Assembly (NCBI GenBank): GCA_963669155.1
Contig: OZ022593.1
Span: forward strand, 15,952,258 to 16,016,257
Length of the DNA stretch: 64,000 bases
Reading direction: 5' to 3'
Source: Arbacia lixula
Taxonomy: Eukaryota; Echinodermata; Echinoidea; Arbacioida; Arbaciidae
The notes under the pieces are model-generated. The model was given only the letters and a program-made list of their open reading frames with translations, did no database searches and had not been told where the DNA came from. Below, one piece after another: positions 10,915 through 23,530 of this stretch; within the stretch, counting starts at the first letter, position 1; each line of letters starts with the position of its first letter. The position numbers and the translations under genes were made by a program.

Positions 10915-11905
10915 GATGTCTTGGTCCCTCTTCATTGGATGCCCAGCTGAGGAAGGGAAACATACAACCCCGTTCACACCCAGTCCATTATGTTTTCTTT
11001 AATCCTTTGGGTTCCTTTGGTCCCTCTTCATTAGATGCCCAGCTGAGGATATGAAACATACAACCCTGTTCACATTCAGTGCATTATGTTTTCTTTCATC
11101 CTTTCTATGCTATGGGTTCCTTTGGTCCCTCTTCATTAGATGCCCAGCTGAGGATGTGAAACATACAACCCCGTTCACACCCAGTCCATTATGTTTTCTT
11201 TCATCCTTTCTATGCTATGGGTTCCTTTGGTTCCTCTTCATTAGATGCCCAGCTGAGGATGTGAAACATACAACCCCCGTTCACACCCAGTCCATTTTGT
11301 TTTCTTTAATCCTTTCTATACTATGGGTTCCTTTGGTCCCTCTTCATTAGATGCCCAACTGAGCATGGGAAACATACAACCCCGTTCACACTCAGTTCAT
11401 TATGTTTTCTTTCATCCTTTCCATGCTATGGGTTCCTGTGGTCTCTCTCTCTTCATTAGATGCCCAGCTGAGGATAGAAAACATACAACCCCGTTCACAC
11501 TCAGTCCATTATGTTTCCTTTAATCCTTTCCATGCTATGGGTTCCTTTGGTCCCTCTTCATTAGATACCCAGCTAAGGATGGGAAACATACAACCCCATT
11601 CATTCACACTCAGTCTATTATGTTTTCTTTAATCCTTTCCATGCTATGGGTTCCTGTGGTCTGTCTCTTCATTAGATACCCAGCTGGGAATGGGAAACAT
11701 ACAACCCTGTTCACACTCAGTCTATTATGTTCTTTAATCCTTTCCATGCTACGGGTTCCTGTGGTCTGTCTCTTCATTAGATACCCAGCTGGGAATGACA
11801 AACATGAATCCTGTTCACACTCGTTCAGCACACTCTGGAAAAGAACATTTTACAATCTTCTCCATGCCATGGGCTCCCTTGGTCTGTCTTCATTGACAAT
11901 TCTTC
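10915..11905 (+). repeat. Tandem array, about nine 104-111 bp units
   Basis: Unit contains GGTCCCTCTTCATTAGATGC, CCAGCTGAGGATGGGAAACA, TACAACCCCGTTCACAC and TCAGTCCATTATGTTTTCTT. Conserved CCAGCTGAG cores near 10943, 11038, 11143, 11248, 11352, 11463, 11567, 11678 and 11787, then a decayed tail. It spans several ORFs (11051-11985) that are array artefacts. Confidence 0.9.
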
Positions 11906-12487
11906 TCATAATTTTATGTTTTCAAAATTACACTACAAAGCATTGTTTTCAAGCTTTAGCTGTACTTATTCCATCCTCAGGCTAATGATGTCAATAATAC
12001 TTGTTATCAAGTAATTTTTTATATATACGTTCTTCATGGAAAATTAATAGAATTAAGGGCCTAGCTGAGGATCATACATTTTCATGTCAATTTGTCATAA
12101 TACAAATTTAACATATAATTATTATTTTAGCAAAATATAATACCTATCATTTTGAAACAAGAAAAAGTCATGGTATACTAACAAAGCCCTTGCATTAGCT
12201 GACACTAAATCAGCTGTATAAACACAGCCAACTCATGTAGCCTTCTTCCAGCAAAAGCAGGTTTTATATTCCAGGAATTCACAAGAGCAAACAACTCGAT
12301 CAGATAACGAAGAAATGCAGAGACTGCGCCCTCACCGAGCAGCCTTTTATGGTGTGGTCTGGCATGAGGCTAATTAATCTCGGAAGATGCTGAAGTAGAT
12401 TCCAGTCTTGAAGAAACAAACAAGACACTCAGCCCTACCTCACTTGATGACAACAACTAAACATACATATTAAAAAATGCTCTTACA

Positions 12488-12944
12488 GTGCGTCTTCATT
12501 AGCCCGATGTGGCGAAATAGCTAGCTAGTTCTAATCGGGATAGCAAAGCCAGGTCACGAAATAGCTAGCTGTTTATGTCTTCAATTAGCCAATTCAGGCG
12601 AAATAGGTATTTGGTCAGTGTTTGGTCGTATTTGGTCGAGCAAATTTCCCAAGAAATCTTGGGCTAGATGGAGCTAGCTTGAGCCAGCTGGCGAACTAGC
12701 TCAAGCTAGCTCATGGCGTCTTCATTAGCCTGAAAATTTCTCGACCCCAGCATGCATCAGCGCGCACGAGACAGAAGCCATGCGGTTGTGGCGTATTTTT
12801 GTCGCACACTGCATATGTGTGAACATCAGGATAATTTCTGCATCCCGGGTTTTGAGCTAACATATCCCGAGTTTTGGGCTAATGAAGACACGATTACAAC
12901 TGCAGGCTACTTCCCCGGATCAGCAAACTAGCTGGCTATTTCAT
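12488..12944. mobile_element. GTCTTCATT miniature element, copy 2 (right end lost)
   Basis: Begins GTGCGTCTTCATTAGCCCG and follows copy 1 throughout (shared AAATTTCCCAAGAAATCTTG and TTCCCCGGATCAG), but stops at GGCTATTTCATC and lacks the last 25-30 bp including the terminal GAAGACGCAC. Confidence 0.65.
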
Positions 12945-13674
12945 CATATGCTGGAAAATAATGCCAGCTAAACCCTGTCAGTCCCACAGGCAATAAACTG
13001 TGCAGTAATTGTCATTTACCTGTACCGAATGGGTGGAATTAACAGCTGTAACACTTTCTAAAATCAAACATGTCATATCACTGTTGCATAATTTCTGCAC
13101 ATGTGTATAAGTTACAAGGGTCTAATTGCCAAAAAAATCAAATATTGACCCAATGAAACTTGTTTGTGTGCTAATGTTACCATCAAACATTTCAGTTAGT
13201 ACAAGGATGTAAACAATCATAAGTTTCTATATGTTTCTCAGTATCTATACAGTTTTAAGTTAGCTTTCCCAGAAATCAACCAATCAACATTCTTGAGATT
13301 GGGTAGGCACCATACCATCAGCTAAAAGTCTACTTCCAAGAATGCATTAGGGTGCCTTCTTGGGTTTACAATATCAAATTGCAATATGAAAACATAAAAG
13401 GGGTGCACCCCCCCCCCCCTATCAGAGAGTGCCCTTGCCATGGCCAATAGCCTATGACATTTGACTGGATCTAATATCAAACATCAAGTGGGAGATTAGC
13501 CCGAAGTTGAAAATTGCATCTTCATGACACCGGACAAGTATATATTGCACTGTTTTGCCCTTCCCATTGGTGCTAACCTCCCTGTAACCTGTGTGTGTGT
13601 TAGCTGATACAAGATACACCACACTGTGCAGTCTAGCCCAAGATTAGGCAAGAGAATTCCGGACCAAATAGCAC

Positions 13675-13905
13675 GATGTTTTGCCACTTTAGTTTGATGA
13701 AGACTCAAAATGTGTAATATATTTCCTGATTGGGCGAGCTGACCTAATCAATCCTGATCATGATATCGAAAGTCATTTTGCCACTTCAGTCTGATAAAGA
13801 CTGAAGAATGTAATACTTTTGGATAGGATGAGCTGACCTGAATATATGCTGATCATGAAAAAGCGGATTACTTTTGCAACTTTGGACTGATGGAGACCAC
13901 CCCGA
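13675..13905 (+). repeat. Degenerate tandem array, three ~96-bp units
   Basis: TTTTGCCACTTTAGTTTGAT recurs as TTTTGCCACTTCAGTCTGAT and TTTTGCAACTTTGGACTGAT, each followed by GAGCTGACCT and CTGATCATGA. Confidence 0.7.
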
Positions 13906-15748
13906 TTGGTTCCCAGCCGAACAGCAATGATCATGGCCTCATCCCTATCATCCCTGAGATGACATTAAGAGAATGTTGATGAAGTCAGCTGGTCTTACTT
14001 ACTGAGGGGTCAAAGAGTGATGGGGGGGGGGCAGAAAAGGGAGCTGGGGGGGGGGCTTTAATGTGATTTCATGACAGACATTCATCCTTTATCATTAGTG
14101 ACACACAGCAAAGGAAAGTGTTGAAGTGGGATTTTGTCAAAAAAAATTAAAATATCAAGATTTTTTTTTGGAAAAAGTAACACCTAAATGTGTTTTTTCA
14201 GCTCCTGATGACAAAGCAATGTGATGAAGGGACGTGACATACTCACTTGTTTAATATAAAATTCATCATGATAGCACAAATATTTTATAAGACACAGTAA
14301 GTGTTATGACGTTTGGCAAGTGTCAACTTTTCTTTGAAGTTCCTGGGTGTATGTAAACTTCTGGCCTCAACTGTACATCCATCCTGTATTATTACTGGCA
14401 CACTGAAGGAAAGAACAAGATTTTGTTTAAATTTAAAGATGGTTCTTTCTTTTTACATAGATAGCAGCATTCATATGGACATAACATAACTACCAATAAA
14501 ATTTGAACTATTTCCAAATTCCAAATTGCAGATGCTATTGTCATAATTTGCGAATGGAGCCCTTTGAATTATATAATACTGGAAAAAAATGTAGACAAGA
14601 CAGAAAAGGTTTGTGAATATAAAGCAAATGGCTATCTCCCCTGAGTTGAAAAGCTAGACTTATATGTAGCAATTATGCCAATACAACATTGACTCTGCTT
14701 TGCTACAAATAATTTATTTGTAATCAATTTGCCACAAATAATCTTCTGTTTTTATGACTGATATGGACGAAAATATTATAACTTCATCACCGAGTCGCTC
14801 AACCTTTTACTGCATTTTCCACCAAAAAAAAATGTTCCTGACTCAGAGATTCGGTTAGGGTCATGTTACTTTATGTCCCAGTCTTTAATGGAAGAAGACA
14901 CTGAGACAGTGGGAAAGATAACGATGAGCAGCTGATTCACTGGATGTTTCATCAACCTCACCTCCCAATGACATTCAAAGAGCTAGCCTGGCTCCAAGGC
15001 TATTAAACATTTATTAATCCAAACCCTACAATAAACAGGTCTGACTACAGTAGACTAGTCACTGTATAGTTCGTCTCTGGCTTGGATTGGGTAGCCTGGC
15101 TTGGCCTTGGAGGAGAGGGGAAATAGTCTTGTCAATCAATACTAGACCCAACTGTATACTTGTGATAGTTTGAAGTAAAAATGTCCACTGGCCTTGAGAC
15201 GAGGCCAGCAGGGAACATGCTGTTCAAAGTCATGCAGTCCCTATGGGCTAATAGCTAGCTTGCCATGCTTCCACAGTTCACACCATCAAATATTTACGGT
15301 TGTTTTCTCCAGGTTTCTTGCATCCTACACCTGCGACTCCAGCGAGTATTTTCTATCATCTTCCCTTCCACTTAATTCTGATCTTAAAATTTATAAAATA
15401 TTTTGCAGGACAAACTTAATAATTATATCTATTTCAAAACATTCAACCTGCATTCTCAATTTTATATTGAAAAAGTTATTATTTGTCATCATTATTGAGG
15501 TAATTCTCACATTTGTGATAGTGAGAATTTTTCTAGTTTGAAGCACAAACCCTTATCAAACTGTCAAAGAGTATGCAATTCCAAATCAATGGGTCTGAAA
15601 TGCAAAGACTAGCTGTAATATGTTTATACATGCCACCAAGGAATGGACACTGCCAGCAAGTTTGGCTGTAGCCTTACCACAAGACACATATTTATGGGAT
15701 GATGGTGTCACAATAAAGTCTGTGGAAGCAGACTAATGTGAATGTCTA

Positions 15749-16239
15749 TTAAAGGGGAAGTTCACCCTGAAATTATTTTGTTTTCAATAAGAAGAGACAA
15801 ATTAAAGAAACATATTAGTGAAGGTTTGACGAAAATCGGTCAAAGGAAAAGAAAGTTATTTGATTTTAAAATTTTGATTTTGTGACGTCACGTGCGAGGT
15901 GCTCTCCCATATGTTGTGTACAAAATAAGTCGATAAATTGCCTTTTTTCTGTTTTTGACAACGGAATGATTTTTTTTTTGTGCAGGTATGTTTGTGAAAA
16001 TGTATTTCTAATAATGTATCAAATGCACAAGTAAAAGGATGCCTATCTTTGTGAGAAAATGCACATTTTCGAAAAAAATGGTACACAACATATGGGAGAG
16101 CACCTCGCATGTGACGTCACAAAATCAAATAACTTTCTTTTCCTTTAACCAATTTTCGTCAAACCTTCACTCATATGTTTCTTTCATTTGTCTCTTTTTA
16201 TTGAAACCAAAATAATATTAGGGTGAACTTCCCCTTGAA
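15749..16239. mobile_element. Long-hairpin miniature element with TTAA/TGAA ends
   Basis: 483 bp (15753-16235): AGGGGAAGTTCACCCT at the left, its complement AGGGTGAACTTCCCCT at the right. Arms of about 160 bp include TTTTGTGACGTCACGTGCGA and GTACACAACATATGGGAGAG in opposite orientation. Left flank TTAA, right flank TGAA (one change). The ORF at 15856-16110 on the minus strand is a by-product of the arms. Confidence 0.8.
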
Positions 16240-16563
16240 CTCTTAATAAAGCTTAGCCTGGCATCAAGGCTGATGGGCATTCGCAATTCAAACTAGAATA
16301 TTCACTTCAAGGGTCTGGCTGCATAGACTAATCATACTCCATTCTTTGGCTGACCCATTGAGACGGAGGAAAGAAAAGAGAAAAAAGAGCGAGCGACTAG
16401 TCGTGTGAGTACCAGACTTTAATTCTAAATTTGAATTAACCATGTCCAAAAGCCTGAAAACTAAGCTATATAAAGCTAGACGGTCTGTCTCTCTCCAAGA
16501 TGTGAGTTATCAATGTGTCAGTGACCACAACCTCCCATGAGTTTAGTTGAAAATGTGAAGCAT

Positions 16564-16652
16564 TTAACCACTCTAGTACAGAGCCATCAACCCCTCAGTG
16601 ATGTACTGCATGTTCCCATGCATGGCATGACCTTGATAATGAAAGGGTTAAA
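16564..16652. repeat. TTAA-bounded short palindromic unit
   Basis: TTAACCACTCTAGTACAGAGCC to AATGAAAGGGTTAA, 89 bp, with an internal CCCATGCATGGCATGACC. Confidence 0.45.
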
Positions 16653-18455
16653 CTTGGGAGTTAATCTTTCTATCCTTGATCTATGCGTAATCAGAAGGAA
16701 CATAATTTACAAAGTAACAGAGAACTCCTCAAAGATCACTTTGTAAGGGAATAAAGATACTGCAAATGTGACCTTTATATGTACCACATGTAAATAAATT
16801 CCCCACTAGTAATACACAGAAATCCCATTGAGCTACATTTATCAGTTTTAATACTTATGAAATGTATCATGTAAATAAATAAATGCTTTAATTGTTTATA
16901 TCTGTTTACTAGTCAAACACTCAGTTTAAACCACAATTTTCACTTTTTTGATGAATTTTCTAAGGATCACAAGGAGAGTCTAATGTCTGTATCAAGATGG
17001 GATATGTTGAAGTATATTTAATAACTCATTATCGCTAAATTTCACTAATTTGATTGAATAAATGAAATCATTCCAGATCATTCCAGATTCATCATTTCAG
17101 ATGAGCCAGTGACACAAAGCAATGGACTCACATTTCAGACTGTCCATTATGCACCAAGAGAGGGCGCTAACCTCCAAACTGGCATGAATGGGGACAGTAA
17201 ATGAAAAGTCATATTTGCCAGACTTTGTATTCCTGTCAACAAAGTACACTAGCACTAAACAGCCAGCCAGATTGAGTGTAAAATCTGACCTTTTAGAATT
17301 CTGTGGTAATCCACTTTAGAAATGTCAAAAATCATATCAGTCTTGACCTGTAATACTACAAATAAAATAATATGTTCTAGATATTGAGTAACAATTTGTT
17401 TTGTTTACTTCATCAAGGTGTATGAGGATTTTTTTTTTTTACACGGGGGCACTTTTGCTTCACATAGGGGGCACTTTTTTGTATTGCGGAGGTTTCATCA
17501 CCCTGAGCCCCCATGTAATTTTGTTCACTGCCCCCCCCCCCCCCCGCCCCCTCCGATGATTATGACATAAAGGCCGGAGAGGATATAAAACCGCTCATCG
17601 CCCATAATCCTCGACAAAAATGTGTGCCCCACATGGTAAAGCTGACATTACGAAAACCCTCCAAACATTATTTAGTCATCTCTCTCAGAGGTCCCATCAT
17701 AAATATGACGCTCCGTTCACATAAAGTACACCACATGACTTAACATTACTGTGAATCAGGACTGAAATCCTGTGGTTATTTCCGAGCTCTGGAGTTGACA
17801 CTTTGGAATAGATATTATATACAAAAAGATGATATACATCTGGAAATGTAATCACTCTCACATGGAAATTTAATCTCATATCTCAATTTCATCAGGTATT
17901 TTAGATTTTGCACGATTAAAATGGGAAACATGAAATGTGACTGTTAGTCAGGTGACACGGTTGGAGGAGAAAGAGAAATGTTTCCCTGGTAGTATGACTC
18001 TCAGGCCAAAGGCTTGAGCTTCCGTAACTATTATATGGATCGTAAATGGATTCTTGTATAATGGTAGTCTCGCTACCAGGCTTGATGGATATATCAAATC
18101 CAAACTATCAAGTATCATTTTGGGTCTAGTACAGACAAGATAGAAGAAGAAGAAGTCCTGGTAGCTTCCTTTCTGATTCAAGAACACTCTATCCTCTCTG
18201 TCCACTGGTTACATGACTCCCGGTCAAATTCTTACTTCCTCCGTGAATCACACAACGTACTTCCTGCCCAGTCACAATCCAGTTGTCATGGTAACAAGTA
18301 TCACACATAATTTTGTGGTTAATCCCATTTTGTTGTTAGTATTCAACACCATGAGACATGGGTGTCATTCATTCATTATCAAGGAGGAACATTTACTTTG
18401 TTAATGTCACAAGTTGTCTTTCACCCCACTCCAAGAATACCTCTCACCCATAAAC

Positions 18456-18536
18456 TAACCCCCCTCAGTACCAAGCACTAAAAATTGCATTGACTTTACA
18501 AAATGCTATCAAGCCAGTAATAATTAAAGGGTTAAA
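18456..18536. repeat. TTAA-bounded short palindromic unit
   Basis: CTAACCCCCCTCAGTACCAAG to AATTAAAGGGTTAA, 81 bp, carrying the family's middle motif ATTGACTT. Confidence 0.55.
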
Positions 18537-20780
18537 ATAAGGATCAATTGTTTAAGCTAGCCAATGTTTTATTATAGCTCCAGAACATACCAGAAAGGAT
18601 CTACAGATAACCAGGAAAGGTGAACATCTCCCCTTACCCAATTTGCAGACATAAACATACATAAAAGAAAATCTTGGGTTTTTTTTCTTCTTAATTGCAC
18701 TCCCGTTATCCTATGCACTCACCATATACCTGTTCCATCATACAAATGTACGTTCCTTTTGTCTTTAAATCTCTCCCATGTCCACCCACTTCTTCAACCT
18801 TTATTCTCCTCTCTCTCCTTCCTCCTAACAAAGGTCTCTCTTATTCATATTTTAATGTTCTACTAGATCAATAGGTCTCTTGACATTAGCCACAAACAAT
18901 AAATGATGTCAATGATGTGAATAAATCACAGCCCCTTTGGGTCTTACTCTAGACAAGTTAAACTTTCAGATCTCCCATGAGATATTAATTTACATAAGTC
19001 AAAAGACTGAGTGGTCACGAAGGAAGAGATGTCATCTGAGTTTGATCAATCTCTCAGCTTTATAAAGTGCCCCCTCTATTGCCTAAACACCAGATAAAGT
19101 GTACACTTGAACTTATTGGGACAAATTGTCAAGAGCTCCCCCTCTAGGTAAAAAACAGGACAGCTAACAAACAAAAAATATGTCTGCTGTGTTTACAAAA
19201 CTAAGGCTAGGTTTTGGTTACAAGAACAGAATCAAGAATAGATTCTTTAATTTGAATCATGTGATGCTATGTTGTGATGTTGATGCATTCATTGATTCTG
19301 CAAATTATGAATTCTTTGATGAATATTCATCAAGTCCAAAGAAATAAGGTGCAGAATTACATCAAAAAGAAGAATACTCCACATTCCAGAGTTGATGCTA
19401 CAAAGAGGGGGAGGGAGGGGGGAATTTTTATCAAATTTTATACCATTTTAGTGCTTCTTTCCTGATGACATGTTTTGATCTTTTTTTTTGCTAAAAATTA
19501 GTATTCATCATTAATTGCCACTCCTTTCTTCTGAGAATATCCTACCCCCCCCCCCCCCCAGATGGTGAGGAGGAGAAGGCGATCATGCATCAAGAAAACT
19601 AACCTTAATAAATAGTCATCACGTAAAAGAAAAAGAGGAGCAGCATGTATCAGAGAGGAACTTAAGTTAGAATTGAGGCTGAGAAGAGGGAGCAAAATGT
19701 CATCAATTCTTTTTTGCCTTTTCCCCTGATAACATGTTTTGAACTTTTTTTTTAAATATTTGTTTAAAGAATTCTAGTTATCAATAATTCTACCCCACTG
19801 TTCTTGGAATATCCCCCCCCCCCCTCCTCCCCTGACTGTGGTTGAGGTGAGAGGGTGATTCTGCATCGAAACCAAAACCGTCTTGGGCGGTTTACCGATA
19901 TATCCTAGAGTTACATTATCTTACAAAAATATACAGCTGTAAATCAAATTCTGCATGAATCACGCAATCTGGCAGGTACGAAACTTATATTTGACACATT
20001 CTCTGGGTCGTTTCTAAAAACCCAACTAGCCGTCATGCTCAAACTTTATCTATATTTGATTATGAATCACGTAGGAATGTCAAACAAAATAGCTTAAGGG
20101 ACCAACTACATAGCATTGGAAATATATGTTTTCACTTGAAGTTTGGTATATCTATCATCTTTTTTAACCATTTCGTCACCCTTTTCATTATCCTTTAATT
20201 CTATTTGAAAAGTCAATCTTAACGTGTACATTTTGGGATGCAAATACTAGCTTGAAAATACATTTTTATTTGAGTTTTTTATTCTGGAATTATCAATATT
20301 TATTCCATCATCTGTTTTATATTTCTTTCTATTTCATATTGTTTACATCTATTGGGAAGGACAATCTAACAATGTACATTTTTGTATGTTGAGTCTCTTA
20401 CAGTACACTTTCACTACAACTGTATACAAAGATCACTCAAACAGAATTTAATGAGGTTTTTAAACAGGTGTAGCTACAGCAAGTTTCACTGTACCCCTAC
20501 TTGACACAGTGAAGCCTGTAAATAAAGACCAGGCATACACTTTTCAATGAGAAACACTTGAAGGGAAGCAACAAATATGGTCTATACAGACAGGTGGTCC
20601 GTGGTCATGACAGCAAGTTTCACTGTATTACAGGGCTTGACACTAGCATGCTGCCAATACATACATGCTGCCAAATTAGAAATCTCAAAATATTCAAAAT
20701 GAAATGGGGGCTGTTCCATAAAAAACCTATAAAAAGGATGTCTGGACTCCCATTGAAAATAGATACTATGGAGGTATGGG

Positions 20781-20875
20781 GCCATATTCATGAAAGTTGA
20801 GTTGGTCACTAAAATGCATTCAGCTACATGTGTTATTAGTAACTAACTAGACTAGTAAAGTTTTGTGAACATGGC
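20781..20875. mobile_element. Short inverted-repeat element
   Basis: Inverted termini GCCATATTCATGAAAGTT and AGTTTTGTGAACATGGC enclose inverted subterminal TTGGTCACTAAAAT / TTAGTAACTAACTAG. 95 bp, AT-rich, non-coding. Confidence 0.5.
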
Positions 20876-21175
20876 TCGTGCTGTATCATATTGCTGAGAA
20901 ACATGTCCCTTATCCTGCCGCAGTATTACTCAAACAGCTAAAACAAGCGAGAATAGTAATTGACAAGAGGGGGGAAGTAATACCCATAACTGTCTATTAT
21001 ACGCCTCTCTAGCACCCAATTAAACTCCCCTCAATGTCACCGCGGTAATACCAAAGGCAAACAGGTTTAATAAGCATGTAGGATGAGTGGCGAGGATTAC
21101 TCAACGACTGGTGAGAACCAATCAGAGGGGCTGTGAACAACTTCATTTAAAGTGCCGAGTTATTTTCGGAGCCGT

Positions 21176-21455
21176 TCAGACGTGATGACAAGATAGTGTA
21201 TAGTCACGTACTGTAGCTCATCGGCATTCCACTTGTGATTCAACATGTGGGTTTGTTCATACTAGGGGACCTCCCCATGCTTTTTAAGTACTGCAGGAAC
21301 CTTACATGTACGGTGATCTATCATTGGCTCCTTTCAGACGTGATAACACAAATAGTATATAGCCACATAGGGTTTCTCAGCATCTTTTTTTTTATTCCAC
21401 TTGTCATTTCACATGTGGATTTTCAAAACCATGGGACCTTTCTCTATGCTATGTT
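21176..21455 (+). repeat. Two-unit degenerate tandem, ~150 bp
   Basis: TCAGACGTGATGACAAGATAGT.. ATTCCACTTGTGATTCAACATGTGG recurs as TCAGACGTGATAACACAAATAGT.. ATTCCACTTGTCATTTCACATGTGG. Confidence 0.6.
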
Positions 21456-21726
21456 CTTAGAAGACATTACATATTTTGTGCACAAGCTACCCAAATTCAC
21501 AAGTTAATAACATTGCTATAATTTACTTTTTGTTCAGTTCTATCACAAATGTTCCTCCAAATATCCCAGATGTATACACATATCAGACATATTTTCAAAA
21601 TTACTCCAACATAGAACCCTTCAGATCTTCTATGGAAAAGGGCTCAACAAAACCCATACAAGTTCTGCAAAAGATTATGAACAATTCTTCTCTACTTTTG
21701 ATAAAAACCTCAATTCCTTATACGGT

Positions 21727-21882
21727 TTTACCCTCCCAGTACTATAGGTGCATGAAGTGTGTTTTTAGTCAATGGGCTTTTCCTGGCTTGGTACTGAGAG
21801 GGTTAACCCCATCAGTATTATAGGTGTATGAAATGTGTTATAAGTCAATGGGCTTTTCCTGGCTTGGTATCGAGAGAGTTAG
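21727..21882. repeat. Two abutting TTAA-bounded palindromic units
   Basis: Two copies share the TTAA at about 21803-21806: TTACCCTCCCAGTACTATAG.. GGTACTGAGAGGGTTAA and then TTAACCCCATCAGTATTATAG.. ending TCGAGAGAGTTAG. Both contain GTCAATGGGCTTTTCCTGGC. Confidence 0.7.
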
Positions 21883-21907
21883 CATCTGAGCGAGTGATGA
21901 ATTGTTT

Positions 21908-22955
21908 GACAAGTAAGGGATGAAGTTCTGGGTGAAACCTAAACTAGCCAGCAGGCTGTGATCAAGATATTCGTCAGCGAGGCTAATTGAACCATGGGGA
22001 CACCAGGGTAACCACCCTGGCTTCAGAGGGGATCAGAGGTGCTGACATGGGGGGCAACCATGCGCCCCTCTGTTTGGTACCCCAAGAGAGGGGAGATCAT
22101 TGGTGCAAGGTGTTGAGGTGAGGTGTCTGTGACCTGCAGTGGCATTTACTAGAGGGGAGGGGGCATTTAGATGGAGGGGGGGGGGGGGTTACCTGGCTTC
22201 AGAGGGGATCATCTGATCTGACATGGTGGGGGGGGGCAGCTATGGGCCCCTCTGTTTTCCTTCTAGAGAGGGGAAATCATTGGTGCAAAAGTGTTCAGGT
22301 GAGGTGTCTGTGACCTGCGGTGGTGGCATTTACAAGAGGGGAGGGGGAATTGGCTACAGGGGGGGGGGGGGGGGGTTACCTGGCTTCAGAGGGGATCAGA
22401 GGATCTGACATGGTGGGAGGGGGGCAGCTATATGCCCCTCTGTTTTCCTTCTAGAGAAGGGAAATCATTGGTGCAAAGTGTTCAGGTGAGGTGTCTGTAA
22501 CCTACGGTGGCATTTACGAGAGGGGAGGGGGTAATTGGTTACAGGGGGGGGGGGAACCTGGCTTCAGAGGGGATCAGATGATCTGACATGATGGGGGGGG
22601 GGGCAGCCACTGGTATGCGCCCCTCTGTTTTCCTTCTAGAGAGGGGAAATCATTGGTGCAAAGTGTTTAGGTGAGGTGTCTGTGACCTACGGTGGCATTT
22701 ACGAGAGGGGAGGGGGGCAAGTGGTTAGAGGAGAGTCCAGTGGGGCAAAATGAGGGGGGAGGGGTAGCAGGTAGGGGTGCGAGGGTGGCAAACTTTAAAC
22801 TTTTTACATGTAACAGGTGGTGTAAATATCTTATTTATTGCAGACATGTAAGTTACCTCATGCCCCAGAGGTTCAATTAGCCTTGCTGAAGAACATCTTG
22901 GTCACATCTTGATGGCTAGTTTAGGTTTCACCTAGAACTTTATCCCTCACTTGTC
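21908..22955. mobile_element. 1.05-kb terminal-inverted-repeat element carrying a minisatellite
   Basis: 86-bp inverted termini (21908-21993 and 22870-22955) match at about 75 of 86 positions; both contain GGTGAAACCTAAACTAGCCA. The interior is a four-unit 180-bp G-rich tandem array and a short unique tail. No transposase is present. Confidence 0.75.
22016..22735 (+). repeat. Tandem array, four units of 177-187 bp, G-rich
   Basis: Each unit starts TGGCTTCAGAGGGGATCA, then GCCCCTCTGTTT, GGGGAAATCATTGGTGCAAA and GAGGTGTCTGTGACCT, and ends in a run of 9-16 G. Unit starts near 22016, 22193, 22380 and 22558. The G runs could form quadruplexes. Confidence 0.85.
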
Positions 22956-23121
22956 TTGTCAGGGATGAAATGATGATCTATAATCATTTTCTTGTCAGGT
23001 GTATCCCTCAGAAATCAGAGCAGGTATCATTTACTTCCAGAGTAGATGGTACATACATGCATGAAAGAATACCAGATATCTAAACTCTCTAAATAACTGG
23101 ACCACGATGAGAAAAAGATTC

Positions 23122-23530
23122 CTTTTATACCATGGGTTTTCTTAGCCCTCTAATATTGTCAGTCCCTTACTTTCGTTAACTTTGTACTATACTTAGCCCA
23201 AGATTATTTGTTATGCTTTTTACATTGGTATTCTTAGCCCTGAACAATTTGCCAAATCCCTGTCTCAGAAAATCTGTGATGTTCACATTCAAAATTGCTA
23301 ACACCAGACTTTCCTGATGGTCTTAAATATTGTACTCTTCAATCTCCTCTCTGATTTTCACTTTTTGAGGTTGGTACTTCTCCTTAGCCAAGAACAATTT
23401 TAATTTCTGGTCAGATTGGAACTCTTAGCACTGTATAGGATTGATCTTTCATTTTTGCAGGGCCAAATAATCTGGTAATTTTGGTTGGGGGTAGCCCGGG
23501 TTAGTAAAAAACTAGTCTGAACAAGAAATG
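23122..23530. mobile_element. TTAGCCCCG-type element, degenerate copy
   Basis: Starts TTCTTAGCCCT, repeats CTTAGCC motifs several times and ends with GGGTAGCCCGGGTTAGTAA.. then GTGGAGGGGGC. It shares TTTTTGCAGGGCCAAATAAT with the copy at 58.4 kb. Older and shorter than the other two. Confidence 0.5.

Larger units (their letters stand above)
11906..15748. other. Presumed gene A intron with miniature elements
   Basis: Besides the listed GTCTTCATT element and the 13.7-kb array, AT-rich unique sequence with C and G homopolymers (13409-13420, 14042-14054). ORFs such as 13496-13708 and 15194-15541 lack splice or start support. Confidence 0.4.
16240..20780. other. Presumed gene A intron, mostly unique
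   Basis: AT-rich with C runs (17528-17545, 19547-19559, 19813-19825). Two ~220-bp segments at 19380-19560 and 19690-19870 are related: each has ACATGTTTTGA, a T run, a C run and GGTGAGGAGGAGAAGG- or GAGGTGAGAGGG-like text then CATGCATC or CTGCATCGAAACC. No coding signal found. Confidence 0.4.

Noticed and set aside
11051-11985. Series of ORFs of 66-121 codons
   Set aside because: They track the 105-bp tandem units and share the same peptide shifted between frames.
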